A stretch of 64,000 nucleotides of DNA from contig NC_017249.1 in the NCBI RefSeq assembly GCF_000284375.1, positions 4,690,001 through 4,754,000 on the forward strand, written 5' to 3'. The stretch comes from Bradyrhizobium japonicum USDA 6. Lineage in GTDB: Bacteria > Pseudomonadota > Alphaproteobacteria > Rhizobiales > Xanthobacteraceae. This document shows positions 35,721 through 45,159 of the stretch, in pieces (the first letter of the stretch is position 1; each line of letters begins with the position of its first letter). The position numbers and the translations under genes are program-made. The notes below the pieces were generated by a model. The model searched no databases. It was not told the origin of the DNA and was given only the letters and a program-made list of their open reading frames with translations.

Positions 35721-36604
35721 AAGACGAAGCCAAGGACATCCCGATCCAATCGACCGAGCCCGCGGCGGGCGCCGACGGCGACGGCGAAGCGGCGACCAAG
35801 ACGCTTGCGACCAAGACGCCTGAAACCAAGACTTCCGAAATCAAGACTCCTGAAACCAAGACGCCTGCAAAGAAGAAGCGGGTGCGCAGCAGCAAGGCCA
35901 AGGGCTCGGATGCGAACGCGGCGCTCGAGGCGCGCATCGGCCACAGCTTTGCCGATCCAAATCTGCTGATGCAGGCGATCACGCATGTCTCGGCGCTGAA
36001 GTCCGGGCGCAAGCGCGGCGACAGCTATCAGCGGCTGGAATTCCTGGGCGACCATGTGCTGGGGCTCGTCGTCTCCGACATGCTCTATCACGCCTTCCCG
36101 AATGCCGACGAGGGCGAGCTATCCAAGCGACTGGCCGAACTGGTGCGCAAGGAGAGCTGCGCCGACGTTGCCAAGTCGCTCGGTCTGCTCGACGACGTCA
36201 AGCTTGGTTCGGTCGGGCCGAGCGCCGATGCCCGCCTGCGCAAGAGCGTGCTCGGCGACATCTGCGAGGCCGTGATCGGCGCCGTCTTCCTCGACGGTGG
36301 CTACGCGGCGGCGGCGGAATTCGTCAGGCGCAACTGGACCGAACGCATGCACAAGCCGCGGCGTCCCTTGCGCGATCCCAAGACCGTGCTGCAGGAATGG
36401 GCGCAGGGGAAGGGGCTGCCGACGCCGGTTTATCGCGAGGTCGAGCGCACCGGCCCGCATCACGATCCGCAGTTCCGCGTCGCGGTGGATCTGCCGGGAT
36501 TGGCGCCGGCCGAAGGCATCGGTGGCAGCAAGCGTGCAGCGGAGAAGGTGGCGGCTTCAGTGATGATCGAACGTGAAGGTGTTGGCGGCGGCAATGACGG
36601 CTGA
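35717..36604 (+). CDS. rnc: Ribonuclease III with repeat-rich N-terminal extension
   Basis: Double-strand-specific endoribonuclease. From about residue 66 it is a standard RNase III: ERLEFLGD-type motif QRLEFLGDHVLG (Glu108, Asp112), SVLGDICEAVIGAVFLDGG, and a C-terminal dsRNA-binding domain (DPKTVLQEWAQ...SKRAAEKVAA). The first 65 residues are an extra, probably disordered tail containing five five-residue repeats (TKTLA, TKTPE, TKTSE, IKTPE, TKTPA) and a KKKR basic patch. Total length is 295 against about 225-230 usual. The ATG at 35717 overlaps lepB. Confidence 0.96.
   Translation: MKDEAKDIPIQSTEPAAGADGDGEAATKTLATKTPETKTSEIKTPETKTPAKKKRVRSSKAKGSDANAALEARIGHSFADPNLLMQAITHVSALKSGRKRGDSYQRLEFLGDHVLGLVVSDMLYHAFPNADEGELSKRLAELVRKESCADVAKSLGLLDDVKLGSVGPSADARLRKSVLGDICEAVIGAVFLDGGYAAAAEFVRRNWTERMHKPRRPLRDPKTVLQEWAQGKGLPTPVYREVERTGPHHDPQFRVAVDLPGLAPAEGIGGSKRAAEKVAASVMIEREGVGGGNDG
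35795..35869 (+). repeat. Coding minisatellite, five 15-base units, inside rnc
   Basis: Five consecutive 15-base units at 35795, 35810, 35825, 35840 and 35855, each close to ACCAAGACGCCTGAA, encoding TKTPE-like pentapeptides. Being a multiple of three, unit gain or loss keeps the rnc frame. Confidence 0.9.
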
Positions 36605-37520
36605 AGCAAGCGGCGAGGCGCCCTCCGCAACGCGCTGCGGCTTCGTTGCGCTGATCGGCGCGCCGAATGTCGGAAAATCCACGCTGGTCAATGCGCTGGT
36701 CGGGGCCAAGGTCACGATCGTCTCGCGCAAGGTGCAGACCACGCGCGCGCTGATCCGCGGCATCGTCATCGAGAACAACGCACAGATCATCCTGGTCGAC
36801 ACGCCCGGCATCTTCCTGCCCAAGCGCAGGCTCGACCGCGCCATGGTCTCGACGGCCTGGAGCGGGGCGCATGATGCCGATCTCGTCTGCGTGCTGCTCG
36901 ACGCCAAGACCGGGATTGATGAAGAGGCCGAGGCGATCCTCACCAAGGCCGCGAGCGTCAATCACGACAAGATTTTGGTCATCAACAAGGTCGATCTGGT
37001 CCAGCGCGAGAAGCTGCTGGCGCTGGCGCAAGCCGCCAACGAGCGCATGGCCTTTGCGAAGACCTTCATGATCGCGGCGATCTCGGGCGACGGCGTCGAC
37101 GACCTCAGGCATACGCTGGCTGAAATCGTACCGCCGGGCCCGTTCCTCTATCCCGAAGACCAGATGTCGGACGCGCCGATGCGGCAGCTTGCGGCCGAGA
37201 TCACGCGCGAGAAGATCTATCGCAAGCTGCACCAGGAATTGCCCTACCAATCCACGGTCGAGACCGACAAGTGGGAGGAGCGCAAGGACAAGTCGGTGCG
37301 CATCGAGCAGACGATCTTCGTCGAGCGCGAGAGCCAGCGCAAGATCGTGCTCGGCGCAGGCGGCGCCACCATCAAGTCGATCGGCGCGGACTCGCGCAAG
37401 GAGATCGGCGAGATCCTGGGCGTGCCGGTGCACCTGTTCCTGTTCGTCAAGGTACGCGAAAACTGGGGTGACGATCCCGATCGCTATCGCGAGATGGGCC
37501 TGGAATTTCCCAAAGAATAA
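36594..37520 (+). CDS. era: GTPase Era
   Basis: A 308-residue GTPase needed for 16S rRNA/30S maturation and cell-cycle coupling. G motifs: GAPNVGKST (22-30), DTPGIF, NKVD; the C-terminal KH domain has KIVLGAGGATIKSIG and FLFVKVRENW. It overlaps the end of rnc by 11 bases, forming the conserved rnc-era pair. Confidence 0.97.
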   Translation: MTAEASGEAPSATRCGFVALIGAPNVGKSTLVNALVGAKVTIVSRKVQTTRALIRGIVIENNAQIILVDTPGIFLPKRRLDRAMVSTAWSGAHDADLVCVLLDAKTGIDEEAEAILTKAASVNHDKILVINKVDLVQREKLLALAQAANERMAFAKTFMIAAISGDGVDDLRHTLAEIVPPGPFLYPEDQMSDAPMRQLAAEITREKIYRKLHQELPYQSTVETDKWEERKDKSVRIEQTIFVERESQRKIVLGAGGATIKSIGADSRKEIGEILGVPVHLFLFVKVRENWGDDPDRYREMGLEFPKE

Positions 37521-37541
37521 CCAAGAAAAGATCGGTCACCG

Positions 37542-37922
37542 ATGAGCGTACCCAGCAACGTCCAGCGCTTCGAAGCGCTGCTCTATGCATCATTGATGCT
37601 GGATGCCCTGTCGGTCGCGGTGCAGGACCGCACGCCCAATGCCGAGATGACCGATCAGATGATCATGATGGCGACCCTGCTCGCCGGCGGCATGATCCTG
37701 CTGCTGGTCTATTTCGTCTGGTTGGCTGCGCGTTGGCGCAAGAACTGGCCGCGCTGGGTGCTGGCGGCGGCCCTCGTGCTGTCCGTGATCTCGCTCGGCC
37801 AGATCATCGGCGAGAAGGGCCTGGAGCTCGACAGCGTCATCGAGATCGTCTCCTGCGTGCTGACCGCGATGGGGCTGTATTTCTCCTTCACCGGCGACGC
37901 GCAGGGCTGGTTCAACGCCTAA
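37542..37922 (+). CDS. Small membrane protein in the rnc-era-recO region, unknown
   Basis: A 126-residue protein with about four hydrophobic segments (around 11-28, 43-64, 71-88 and 98-118). It follows era by 21 bases on the same strand, so it may be co-transcribed. No recognised family. Confidence 0.75.
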   Translation: MSVPSNVQRFEALLYASLMLDALSVAVQDRTPNAEMTDQMIMMATLLAGGMILLLVYFVWLAARWRKNWPRWVLAAALVLSVISLGQIIGEKGLELDSVIEIVSCVLTAMGLYFSFTGDAQGWFNA

Positions 37923-37937
37923 CGTCCTGCGCGATGC

Positions 37938-38033
37938 CGTAGGGTGGGCAAAGGCGCGCCCTTGCGCGCCGTACCCACCATAATCGTGCCGTAAATCAAA
38001 TTGGTGGGCACGCTTCGCTTTGCCCGCCCTACG
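37938..38033. repeat. Dispersed inverted repeat, family F copy 1
   Basis: Outer arms CGTAGGGTGGGCAAAG and CTTTGCCCGCCCTACG pair, enclosing GTACCCACCA and TTGGTGGGCAC. A matching element lies at 57804-57898. It lies between the small membrane gene and recO. Confidence 0.85.
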
Positions 38034-38061
38034 ATCGCTCGAACTGCGCTACACTTCCTCC

Positions 38062-38814
38062 ATGGAATGGACCGACGAAGGCATCGTGCTGGGCGTGCGG
38101 CGGCATGGCGAGAGCAGCGCCATCGTCGAGCTGCTGACGCGTGCGCACGGCCGGCATCTCGGCCTCGTGCGCGGTGGTGCCGGTTCGCGGATGCGGCCGC
38201 TCTTGCAGCCCGGCAACAGCGTCAGCGTGGTGTGGCGGGCGCGGCTCGACGAGCATCTCGGCACCTATGCGGTTGAGGGCCTCAAGCTGCGCGCGGCGAC
38301 GCTGCTGGGATCCTCCCACGGGGTCTATGGCGTCACCCATCTCGCCTCGATTGCGCGGCTGCTGCCGGAGCGCGATCCGCACGAAGACATCTTTGCGATG
38401 CTCGAACATTCGCTCGATGATTTCGAGGATATCGGCAGTGCCGCCGTGCACCTCATCCATTTCGAGCTGGCGATGCTCGCCGAGCTCGGCTTCGGGCTCG
38501 CGCTGGAGAACTGCGCGGTGACCGGCGAGACCACGGACCTGATCTATGTCTCGCCGAAATCCGGCGGCGCGGTGTCGCGCGGGGCCGGCGAACCGTGGCG
38601 CGACCGGCTGTTGCGCCTGCCGCCGTTCCTGCGTCGTGGCGAGGCCGCGAGCGACCTCACCGACCAGGATCTCCAGGACGGCTTCCGGCTCACTGGCCTG
38701 TTCCTGCTGCGCCATGTGCTGGAGCCGCGCGGCCAGGGCCATTCCGACGCGCGCGCCGGCTTCATCAATGCGCTGACGCGGCAGCAGGCGAAGGCGGCCA
38801 TTCCAGCACCATGA
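38062..38814 (+). CDS. recO: DNA repair protein RecO
   Basis: A 250-residue RecO that loads RecA with RecR. The N-terminal OB fold begins [17 protein letters not shown], and the conserved segment [16 protein letters not shown] follows; the C-terminal helical region has the CAVTGE motif. The ATG at 38062 is chosen over an upstream ATG inside repeat DNA. It completes the conserved acpS-lepB-rnc-era-recO run. Confidence 0.95.
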   Translation: MEWTDEGIVLGVRRHGESSAIVELLTRAHGRHLGLVRGGAGSRMRPLLQPGNSVSVVWRARLDEHLGTYAVEGLKLRAATLLGSSHGVYGVTHLASIARLLPERDPHEDIFAMLEHSLDDFEDIGSAAVHLIHFELAMLAELGFGLALENCAVTGETTDLIYVSPKSGGAVSRGAGEPWRDRLLRLPPFLRRGEAASDLTDQDLQDGFRLTGLFLLRHVLEPRGQGHSDARAGFINALTRQQAKAAIPAP

Positions 38815-38915
38815 CCTGGGGGCGCCTCTGTCTTGCCTGAGGGCATGATATTCCCGGGAACCAAATCCGCCTGGTTGAATTGGCCTCGCTGGGTTCCACA
38901 ACGGGGACAGCCTAA

Positions 38916-39194
38916 ATGTTGATCAAGGGATTCGCCTTGTCGGCGGCGCTGCTTGCGTTCGCGCCTGACGCGGTGGCTGGCGAGCCGCAACCGGGTATCT
39001 TTCGCCGGGCATCCTGCACCGTGGTCCGGTATTACGTGGCGAAATATTCCGCTGCGGCCGCAGAGGCATGGGCGCGGTCCAAGGGGGCAACGGAGGCCGA
39101 AATCGAGGTCGCCCGGCGTTGCCTGACCAATGCGCCGGTCACCGCGCAAGCCAAGACCCAGCAGCCAGTGACCGCCGGTTGGGCAGGGCAATAG
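38916..39194 (+). CDS. Small secreted hypothetical protein
   Basis: A 92-residue protein with a signal peptide (MLIKGFALSAALLAFAPDAVA, cut before GEPQ; 21 residues). Two cysteines (SCTVVRYY and RRCLTN) could form a disulfide in the mature part. It precedes parC by 60 bases on the same strand. No family recognised. Confidence 0.65.
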   Translation: MLIKGFALSAALLAFAPDAVAGEPQPGIFRRASCTVVRYYVAKYSAAAAEAWARSKGATEAEIEVARRCLTNAPVTAQAKTQQPVTAGWAGQ

Positions 39195-39254
39195 CTGCCC
39201 ACAGGAAACCAATCGATCCTTGCCCGATTCGCTTCCACGGTTTAACCGGGCGGC

Positions 39255-41513
39255 ATGGGAAAACGATTGATTCCGCCGGAGGAACCGGCCGAAATTCACG
39301 AGGTGCCGCTGCGTGAGGCTCTGGAAGAGCGCTATCTCGCCTATGCGCTCTCCACCATCATGCACCGTGCGCTGCCGGATGCGCGCGACGGCCTGAAGCC
39401 GGTGCACCGGCGCATCCTCTACGGCATGCGCCTGCTCAGGCTCGACCCCGGCACGGCCTTCAAGAAATCCGCAAAGATCGTCGGCGACGTGATGGGCTCG
39501 TTCCATCCGCATGGCGACCAGGCGATCTACGACGCCATGGTGCGCCTCGCGCAGGATTTCTCCTCACGCTATCCGCTGGTCGACGGCCAGGGCAATTTCG
39601 GCAATATCGACGGCGATAACCCGGCCGCCTACCGCTACACCGAAGCGCGCATGACCGACGTCGCGCGGCTTCTGCTCGAGGGCATCGACGAGGACGGCGT
39701 CGAATTCCGCGCCAATTACGACGGCCAGTCGAAAGAGCCGGTCGTGCTGCCCGGCGGCTTTCCGAATCTGCTTGCCAACGGCGCACAGGGCATCGCGGTC
39801 GGCATGGCGACCTCGATCCCGCCGCACAACGCGGCCGAGCTCTGCGACGCCGCGCTGCACCTGATCGAGAAGCCCGACGCGAAATCCAAGGCGCTGTTGA
39901 AGTGGGTGAGGGGCCCGGATTTCCCGACCGGCGGCATCTGCGTCGATTCCAAGCAGGCGATCGCTGAAGCCTATACGACCGGTCGCGGCTCGTTCCGTGT
40001 TCGCGCTCGCTGGGAGCAGGAAGAGGGTACGCGCGGTACCTGGGTCGTCGTCGTCACCGAGATCCCCTTCCTGGTGCAGAAGTCGCGCCTGATCGAGAAG
40101 GTCGCCGAGCTGCTGGACCAGAAGAAGCTGCCGCTGGTCGGCGACATCAGGGACGAGTCGGCCGAAGACGTCCGCATCGTGATCGAACCGAAGTCGAAGA
40201 ACGTCGATCCCGCCCTGATGATGGAATCGTTGTTCCGGCTGACCGAGCTCGAAAACAAGATTCCGCTGAACCTCAACGTCCTGATCAAGGGCCGCATCCC
40301 CAAGGTCGTGGGGCTCGCGGAGTGCTTGCGCGAATGGCTCGACCATCTGCGCGACGTCCTGATCCGCCGCAGCAATTACCGCAAGGCGCAGATCGAGCAT
40401 CGGCTGGAGGTCCTCGGCGGCTTCCTGATCGCCTATCTGAACATCGACAAGGTCATCAAGATCATCCGCACCGAGGATGAGCCGAAGCCGGCTTTGATGA
40501 AGGAGTTCAAGCTTACCGAGGTGCAGGCCGAGGCCATCCTCAACATGCGCCTGCGCAGCTTGCGCAAGCTCGAGGAAATGGAGATCCGCACCGAGGACAA
40601 GAACCTCCGCGCCGAGCTCAAGGGCATCAACGCGGTGCTCGCCTCGGAGCCGGAGCAGTGGAAGAAGGTCGGCGAGCAGGTCGGCAAGGTCCGCGACATG
40701 TTTGGACCGAAGACGCCGCTCGGCAAGCGCCGCACCACCTTTGCGGATGCACCCGAGCACGACCTCGCCGCAATGGAAGAAGCTCTCGTCGAGCGCGAGC
40801 CGGTGACGGTCGTGGTCTCCGACAAGGGCTGGATCCGCACCATGAAGGGCCATGTCGAGGATCTCTCGGGGCTGGCCTTCAAGCAGGACGACAAGCTCGG
40901 TTTTGCCTTCTTCGCGGAAACGACCTCGAAGCTGCTGCTGTTCGCCACCAATGGCAAATTCTACTCGCTCGATGTCGCAAAGCTTCCGGGCGGTCGCGGC
41001 CATGGCGAGCCGATCCGACTGTTCATCGACCTCGAGCAGGAGGCAGCCCCCGTTGCGCTGTTCGTCAACAAGGGCGGGCGCAAATTCCTGGTCGCGAGCC
41101 ACGAGGGCCAGGGCTTCGTCGTCAACGAGGACGATTGCGTCGGCACGACCAAGAAGGGCAAGCAGGTCCTCAACGTCGACATGCCGAACGAGGCGCGCAC
41201 GGTCACCGAGGTGATCGGCGACACCGTCGCGGTCATCGGCGAGAACCGCAAGATGCTGATCTTCCCGCTCGACCAGGTGCCGGAGATGGCCCGCGGTCGC
41301 GGCGTGCGCCTGCAGAAGTACAAGGACGGCGGCCTGTCCGACGTCGCCGTGTTCGAGGCCAAGGCGGGCCTGACCTGGAAGGACTCCGCCGGCCGCGAAT
41401 TCTCCGCGACCATGAAGGAACTCGCCGAGTGGCAAGGCACCCGTGCGGACGCCGGACGCCTGCCGCCGAAGGGTTTCCCGAAGTCGAACAAGTTCGGCAA
41501 GGTGATCGGGTAA
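39255..41513 (+). CDS. parC: DNA topoisomerase IV subunit A
   Basis: A 752-residue type IIA topoisomerase subunit that decatenates chromosomes. Catalytic Tyr128 is in [10 protein letters not shown]; the C-terminal beta-pinwheel repeats are shown by [15 protein letters not shown] and similar blades. In the quinolone-resistance loop the sequence is [12 protein letters not shown]: Gln89 stands where E. coli ParC has Ser80, and Asp93 where it has Glu84. The ParE gene is not in the window. Confidence 0.96.
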   Translation: MGKRLIPPEEPAEIHEVPLREALEERYLAYALSTIMHRALPDARDGLKPVHRRILYGMRLLRLDPGTAFKKSAKIVGDVMGSFHPHGDQAIYDAMVRLAQDFSSRYPLVDGQGNFGNIDGDNPAAYRYTEARMTDVARLLLEGIDEDGVEFRANYDGQSKEPVVLPGGFPNLLANGAQGIAVGMATSIPPHNAAELCDAALHLIEKPDAKSKALLKWVRGPDFPTGGICVDSKQAIAEAYTTGRGSFRVRARWEQEEGTRGTWVVVVTEIPFLVQKSRLIEKVAELLDQKKLPLVGDIRDESAEDVRIVIEPKSKNVDPALMMESLFRLTELENKIPLNLNVLIKGRIPKVVGLAECLREWLDHLRDVLIRRSNYRKAQIEHRLEVLGGFLIAYLNIDKVIKIIRTEDEPKPALMKEFKLTEVQAEAILNMRLRSLRKLEEMEIRTEDKNLRAELKGINAVLASEPEQWKKVGEQVGKVRDMFGPKTPLGKRRTTFADAPEHDLAAMEEALVEREPVTVVVSDKGWIRTMKGHVEDLSGLAFKQDDKLGFAFFAETTSKLLLFATNGKFYSLDVAKLPGGRGHGEPIRLFIDLEQEAAPVALFVNKGGRKFLVASHEGQGFVVNEDDCVGTTKKGKQVLNVDMPNEARTVTEVIGDTVAVIGENRKMLIFPLDQVPEMARGRGVRLQKYKDGGLSDVAVFEAKAGLTWKDSAGREFSATMKELAEWQGTRADAGRLPPKGFPKSNKFGKVIG

Positions 41514-41545
41514 GGCGGGTAGGTCGCGACTGTCGCCAAAACACC

Positions 41546-41638
41546 GGTGTCATGCCCCGCGAAGGCGGGGCATCCAGTACGCCTCGGCTTCTCGGCTCGA
41601 TTACCGACGTCACGGAGTACTCAAGCCGGGCGATGACA
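41546..41638. repeat. Dispersed repeat, family B copy 3, partly decayed
   Basis: Left part TGTCATGCCCCGCG, CGGGGCATCCAGTACGCC, as in other family B elements; right part GGAGTACTCAAGCCGGGCGATGAC, which keeps GCCGGGCGATGAC. Pairing is imperfect. Confidence 0.7.
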
Positions 41639-41670
41639 GCGAGGGGGGGGGCGCGCAACTGCCTCCCCAC

Positions 41671-41750
41671 CGTCATTGCGAGCGGAGCGAAGCAATCCAG
41701 ACTGCCGCCGCGGAAAGACTCTGGATTGCTTCGCTGCGCTCGCAATGACG
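41671..41750. repeat. Dispersed long inverted repeat, family C copy 2
   Basis: CGTCATTGCGAGCGGAGCGA, AGCAATCCAGA, then TCTGGATTGCT, TCGCTGCGCTCGCAATGACG. Nearly identical to 8548-8634, and almost perfectly self-complementary. Confidence 0.88.
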
Positions 41751-41893
41751 AGATGCGATCGCGCGGCTCTTCAACTCAAAAGTGCGCATCCGGCAAACGC
41801 GTGGCAGATAGCCACGAGAGCATACGTGCGGGCACGAACATTGCTTTTTCCTGGTGACTGCGAACGTTTCAGTCAAAAGGCAAAAACACACCA

Positions 41894-43444
41894 ATGTTCA
41901 AACCGAAGGCTTTCATCCCCGCGCTGTTCGGCCTCGCGCTGGTCGCGGCGCCCGCGCATGCGGCGGGCAATCTCGTTGCGGTGCTCGAGGCGGAGATCGT
42001 CACGCTCGATCCGCATTTTTCGACGGCCTACATTTCGCGCACGTTTGGCTACATGGTGTTCGACACGCTCTTTGCGAAAGACTCCAAGGGCGACATCAAG
42101 CCGCAGATGGTGCAGGACTGGAAAGTCTCTTCCGACGGATTGACCTATACGTTTACGCTGCGCGACGGCCTGAAATGGCATGACGGCCAGCCGGTCACGG
42201 CGGCCGATTGCGTGGCGTCGCTGCGCCGCTGGGGCACCCGCAGCGCGCTCGGTCGTCGCATCTTCGCGATCACGGCCTCGCTCGAGCCGACGGATGCGAA
42301 AACTTTCGTGCTGACGCTGAAGGAGCCGTCCGGCCTCGTGATCGATGCGCTCGGCAATCCCGTCAGCCCGGTCGCTTTCATGATGCCCGAGCGCATCGCG
42401 AAAACACCCGGCGACCAGCGCATCACGGAGATCATCGGCTCCGGCCCGTTCGTCTACAGCAAGGCCGATCACCGCACCGGCGATCGCATGATCCTGAAGA
42501 AATTCGCCGACTATGTGCCGCGCCCCGAGCCCGCCGATTTCCTCGCCGGCGGCAAGCGCGTCGGCATCGACACGCTCGAGGTCCGCGTCATCCCTGATGG
42601 CGCGACCGCCGCGTCCGCGCTGCAGGCCGGCGAGGTCGACTTCATGCAATATGCGCCGTTCGATCTGTTGCCGCAGCTGGAAAAGAACTCCCGCGTCAAG
42701 CTGGTCAATTTCACCGGTGGCAACATGTTCGCCGGCGCCTATCGTCTCAACGCCGCATCGAAGCCGTTCGACGATCCCGAGATTCGCCGCGTGCTGTGGA
42801 AGCTGGTCGACCAGCGCGAGGTGCTGGATGCGCTCGGGCTGGATGCCAAATACGCCGCTCCATGCGCGACGTTCTTCACCTGCGGCACCACCTATGAGAG
42901 CAAGGCAGGCACGGAAGCGGCCGCAAAGACGTCGATTGAAGCGGCGAAAGCCGCGTTGAAGGCGACCAAATATGCCGGCGAGCCCGTCGTCGTCATGGAA
43001 GCCAACGACCTCGAAGCTCCGCGCGTTTCGGCGCAGGTGCTGGCCGAGCGGTTGAAGCAGGCCGGGTTCAACGTCGATCTCCAGGTGATGGACTGGGCGA
43101 GCGTGCTGGCGCGCCGCGCGAAGAAGGAGGGCTGGAGCGTCTATGGCGTCCACGCCGGCGGTTTTGATCTCGGCTCGCCGCTGACCAACGTCATGGTCGC
43201 CTTCAACTGCGCAGACTTCACCGGCTGGCAATGCGATGCGCGCATCACGCCGCTGATGGAAGCCTTCGCCAAGGCGCCTGCCGAGGAGGACCGCAAGAAG
43301 ATCGCCGGCGAGATTCAGAGCGTCATGTACGATCAGGCGCCCGCGATCCCGTGGGGCCAGTTCGCGCAGCCGGCGGCCTATCGCGCCACCCTGCATGGTC
43401 TGATACCGTCCGCCATCCCGGTGTTCTGGAACGTTGAGAAGTAG
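41894..43444 (+). CDS. ABC transporter substrate-binding protein, peptide/nickel (family 5) type
   Basis: A 516-residue periplasmic binding protein (SBP_bac_5). Signal peptide MFKPKAFIPALFGLALVAAP ending AHA, then AGNLVAVLEAEIVTLDPHFS, LRDGLKWHDGQPVTAADCVASLRRW, typical of dipeptide/oligopeptide binding proteins. No permease or ATPase gene flanks it, so it is an orphan receptor here. It lies directly upstream of a GMC oxidoreductase gene (four bases between genes), possibly its operon partner. Confidence 0.9.
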   Translation: MFKPKAFIPALFGLALVAAPAHAAGNLVAVLEAEIVTLDPHFSTAYISRTFGYMVFDTLFAKDSKGDIKPQMVQDWKVSSDGLTYTFTLRDGLKWHDGQPVTAADCVASLRRWGTRSALGRRIFAITASLEPTDAKTFVLTLKEPSGLVIDALGNPVSPVAFMMPERIAKTPGDQRITEIIGSGPFVYSKADHRTGDRMILKKFADYVPRPEPADFLAGGKRVGIDTLEVRVIPDGATAASALQAGEVDFMQYAPFDLLPQLEKNSRVKLVNFTGGNMFAGAYRLNAASKPFDDPEIRRVLWKLVDQREVLDALGLDAKYAAPCATFFTCGTTYESKAGTEAAAKTSIEAAKAALKATKYAGEPVVVMEANDLEAPRVSAQVLAERLKQAGFNVDLQVMDWASVLARRAKKEGWSVYGVHAGGFDLGSPLTNVMVAFNCADFTGWQCDARITPLMEAFAKAPAEEDRKKIAGEIQSVMYDQAPAIPWGQFAQPAAYRATLHGLIPSAIPVFWNVEK

Positions 43445-43448
43445 CGCG

Positions 43449-44993
43449 ATGTACGATGTCATTGTTGTCGGCGGCGGCTCCGCCGGCGCCGCTGTTGCGG
43501 CACGGCTTTCCGAGGATCCCGCACGGCGTGTCCTGCTGCTCGAGGCGGGGCTGGACTGGCGCGCCGACGAGGCGCCCTGGGAGGTGATGACGCCAAATCC
43601 GATCCCGATCATCCACAAGCGTGAGTACCAGGAGAAATGGCAATGGCCTGATCTGCTGACGCGCCGGGTGGCCGGGCAGGAGCCGCGCTTCTACTGGCGC
43701 GGCAAGGGGCTTGGCGGCTCATCGATGATGAACGGCCAGATTGCCATCCGCGGCGTCGCCGACGCGTTCGACGAATGGGCGGCCAATGGCTGCACCGGCT
43801 GGTCGGCCAAGGACGTGATGCCGCTGTTCTCGGTGATCGAGGATGATCTGGAATTTGGTGACGCCGCGGGCCATGGAAGCGGCGGACCGCTGCCGGTCTA
43901 TCGCGCGCCGCCCGAGAAGTGGGGCCCGATCGATCGCGGCCTGCGCGATGCCGCGCTGGCGAGCGGCTATCCCTGGTGCGCCGACCTCAACGGTCCTGAT
44001 GGCGAGGGCGTCGCCTGCTATCCCATCAACAGCCACGACAGCCGCCGCATCACGACCAACGAGGGCTATCTGGAGCCCGCGCGTGACCGTGCCAATCTCG
44101 AGATTCGCGGGCACGCGCTGGTCGATCGCGTGCTGATCAGCGACGGCCGGGCGACCGGCCTTCGTGTTCACATCGACGGGCAGGGCATCCACGAGATCAG
44201 CGCGCGCCAGATCGTGCTCTGCGCCGGCGCCATCCACAGTCCGGCGATCCTGCTGCGTTCGGGCATCGGACCGGCGGATGAGCTGAAGGCGATGGGGATT
44301 GCGGTCGAGCGCGATCTGCCGGTCGGCCGCCACTTCTTCGACCACCCGCTGTTTCGCGCCACGATCCAGCTCCACGAAAACCTGCGGCCGACCGATCCGG
44401 ACACCCGCCACACCAATTGCTGCGTGACCTATTCCTCCGGCCTCGCCGATGGCGGCAAGCGCGACATGATCCTGATCGCCTTCAACCACCGCGGCATCGG
44501 CGTGCCCGGGGCGATCGGCGCCGGCCTGTTCAACGCCTATTCGCGCGGCACGCTCAAGCTGGCTTCGACCGATCCGGCGATCGATCCCATCGTCGAGGAG
44601 AACATGCTCGCCGATCCCCGCGACATGCTGCGGATGAAGGACGCGGTGAAACGGCTCGCCGTGATCACCTCGCAGCCGGCGCTGGCCGGGATCGCGGACT
44701 GGATACGGCTGACCGACACCGATCTGACGCTTCCGCAAGCAGCTAGCCTGCCGGATCACGAGCTCGATGCGCTGTTGCGGCGAGAGACCGGAGACATCCA
44801 GCATGCCGCCGGCAGTTGCCGCATGAGCGGCGTCAACGACGCTGACGGCGTGGTCAACCCCGATGGCACGGTGAAAGGCATAAGCGGCCTGCGCGTCGCC
44901 GACGCCTCGATCATGCCGTCCGACTGCCGCGCCAACACCCATTTCACGACGGTGGTGATTGGCGAGGCGATTGCGCGGATGATGATGCGGTAG
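43449..44993 (+). CDS. GMC family FAD-dependent oxidoreductase
   Basis: A 514-residue flavoprotein of the glucose-methanol-choline family. FAD-binding GxGxxG in IVVGGGSAGAAVAARL, the GMC signature GLGGSSMMNGQIAIRG, and catalytic-type His in IQHAAGSCRMS with a second Asn/His pair in NTHFTTVVIGE. The substrate is an alcohol or similar donor, not predictable here. The ATG at 43449 (MYDVIVV) is used rather than an earlier in-frame start. Confidence 0.92.
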   Translation: MYDVIVVGGGSAGAAVAARLSEDPARRVLLLEAGLDWRADEAPWEVMTPNPIPIIHKREYQEKWQWPDLLTRRVAGQEPRFYWRGKGLGGSSMMNGQIAIRGVADAFDEWAANGCTGWSAKDVMPLFSVIEDDLEFGDAAGHGSGGPLPVYRAPPEKWGPIDRGLRDAALASGYPWCADLNGPDGEGVACYPINSHDSRRITTNEGYLEPARDRANLEIRGHALVDRVLISDGRATGLRVHIDGQGIHEISARQIVLCAGAIHSPAILLRSGIGPADELKAMGIAVERDLPVGRHFFDHPLFRATIQLHENLRPTDPDTRHTNCCVTYSSGLADGGKRDMILIAFNHRGIGVPGAIGAGLFNAYSRGTLKLASTDPAIDPIVEENMLADPRDMLRMKDAVKRLAVITSQPALAGIADWIRLTDTDLTLPQAASLPDHELDALLRRETGDIQHAAGSCRMSGVNDADGVVNPDGTVKGISGLRVADASIMPSDCRANTHFTTVVIGEAIARMMMR

Positions 44994-45035
44994 GCGAAAG
45001 CCAGATAGGAGGGCCGCCTGCCGCTACAACACGGC

Positions 45036-45138
45036 TGTCATGCCCCGGCTTGACCGGGGCATCCAGTACGCCGCAGCTAATCGATTCAACCACAACCCTC
45101 TCGGCGTACTGGATCGCCCGGTCAAGCCGGGCGATGGC
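45036..45138. repeat. Dispersed inverted repeat, family B copy 4
   Basis: TGTCATGCCCCGGCTTGACC, GGGGCATCCAGTACGCC at the left; GGCGTACTGGATCGCCCGG, TCAAGCCGGGCGATGGCA at the right. It fills most of the gap between the convergent GMC and chrA genes. Confidence 0.8.
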
Positions 45139-45159
45139 AGCGAGGATGCAACCCGTACC

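Larger units (their letters stand above)
41514..41893. other. 380-base gap with two different dispersed repeats
   Basis: No gene. It holds a family B repeat (41546-41638) and a family C repeat (41671-41750), followed by a stretch that should carry the promoter of the peptide-binding protein gene. Confidence 0.6.
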
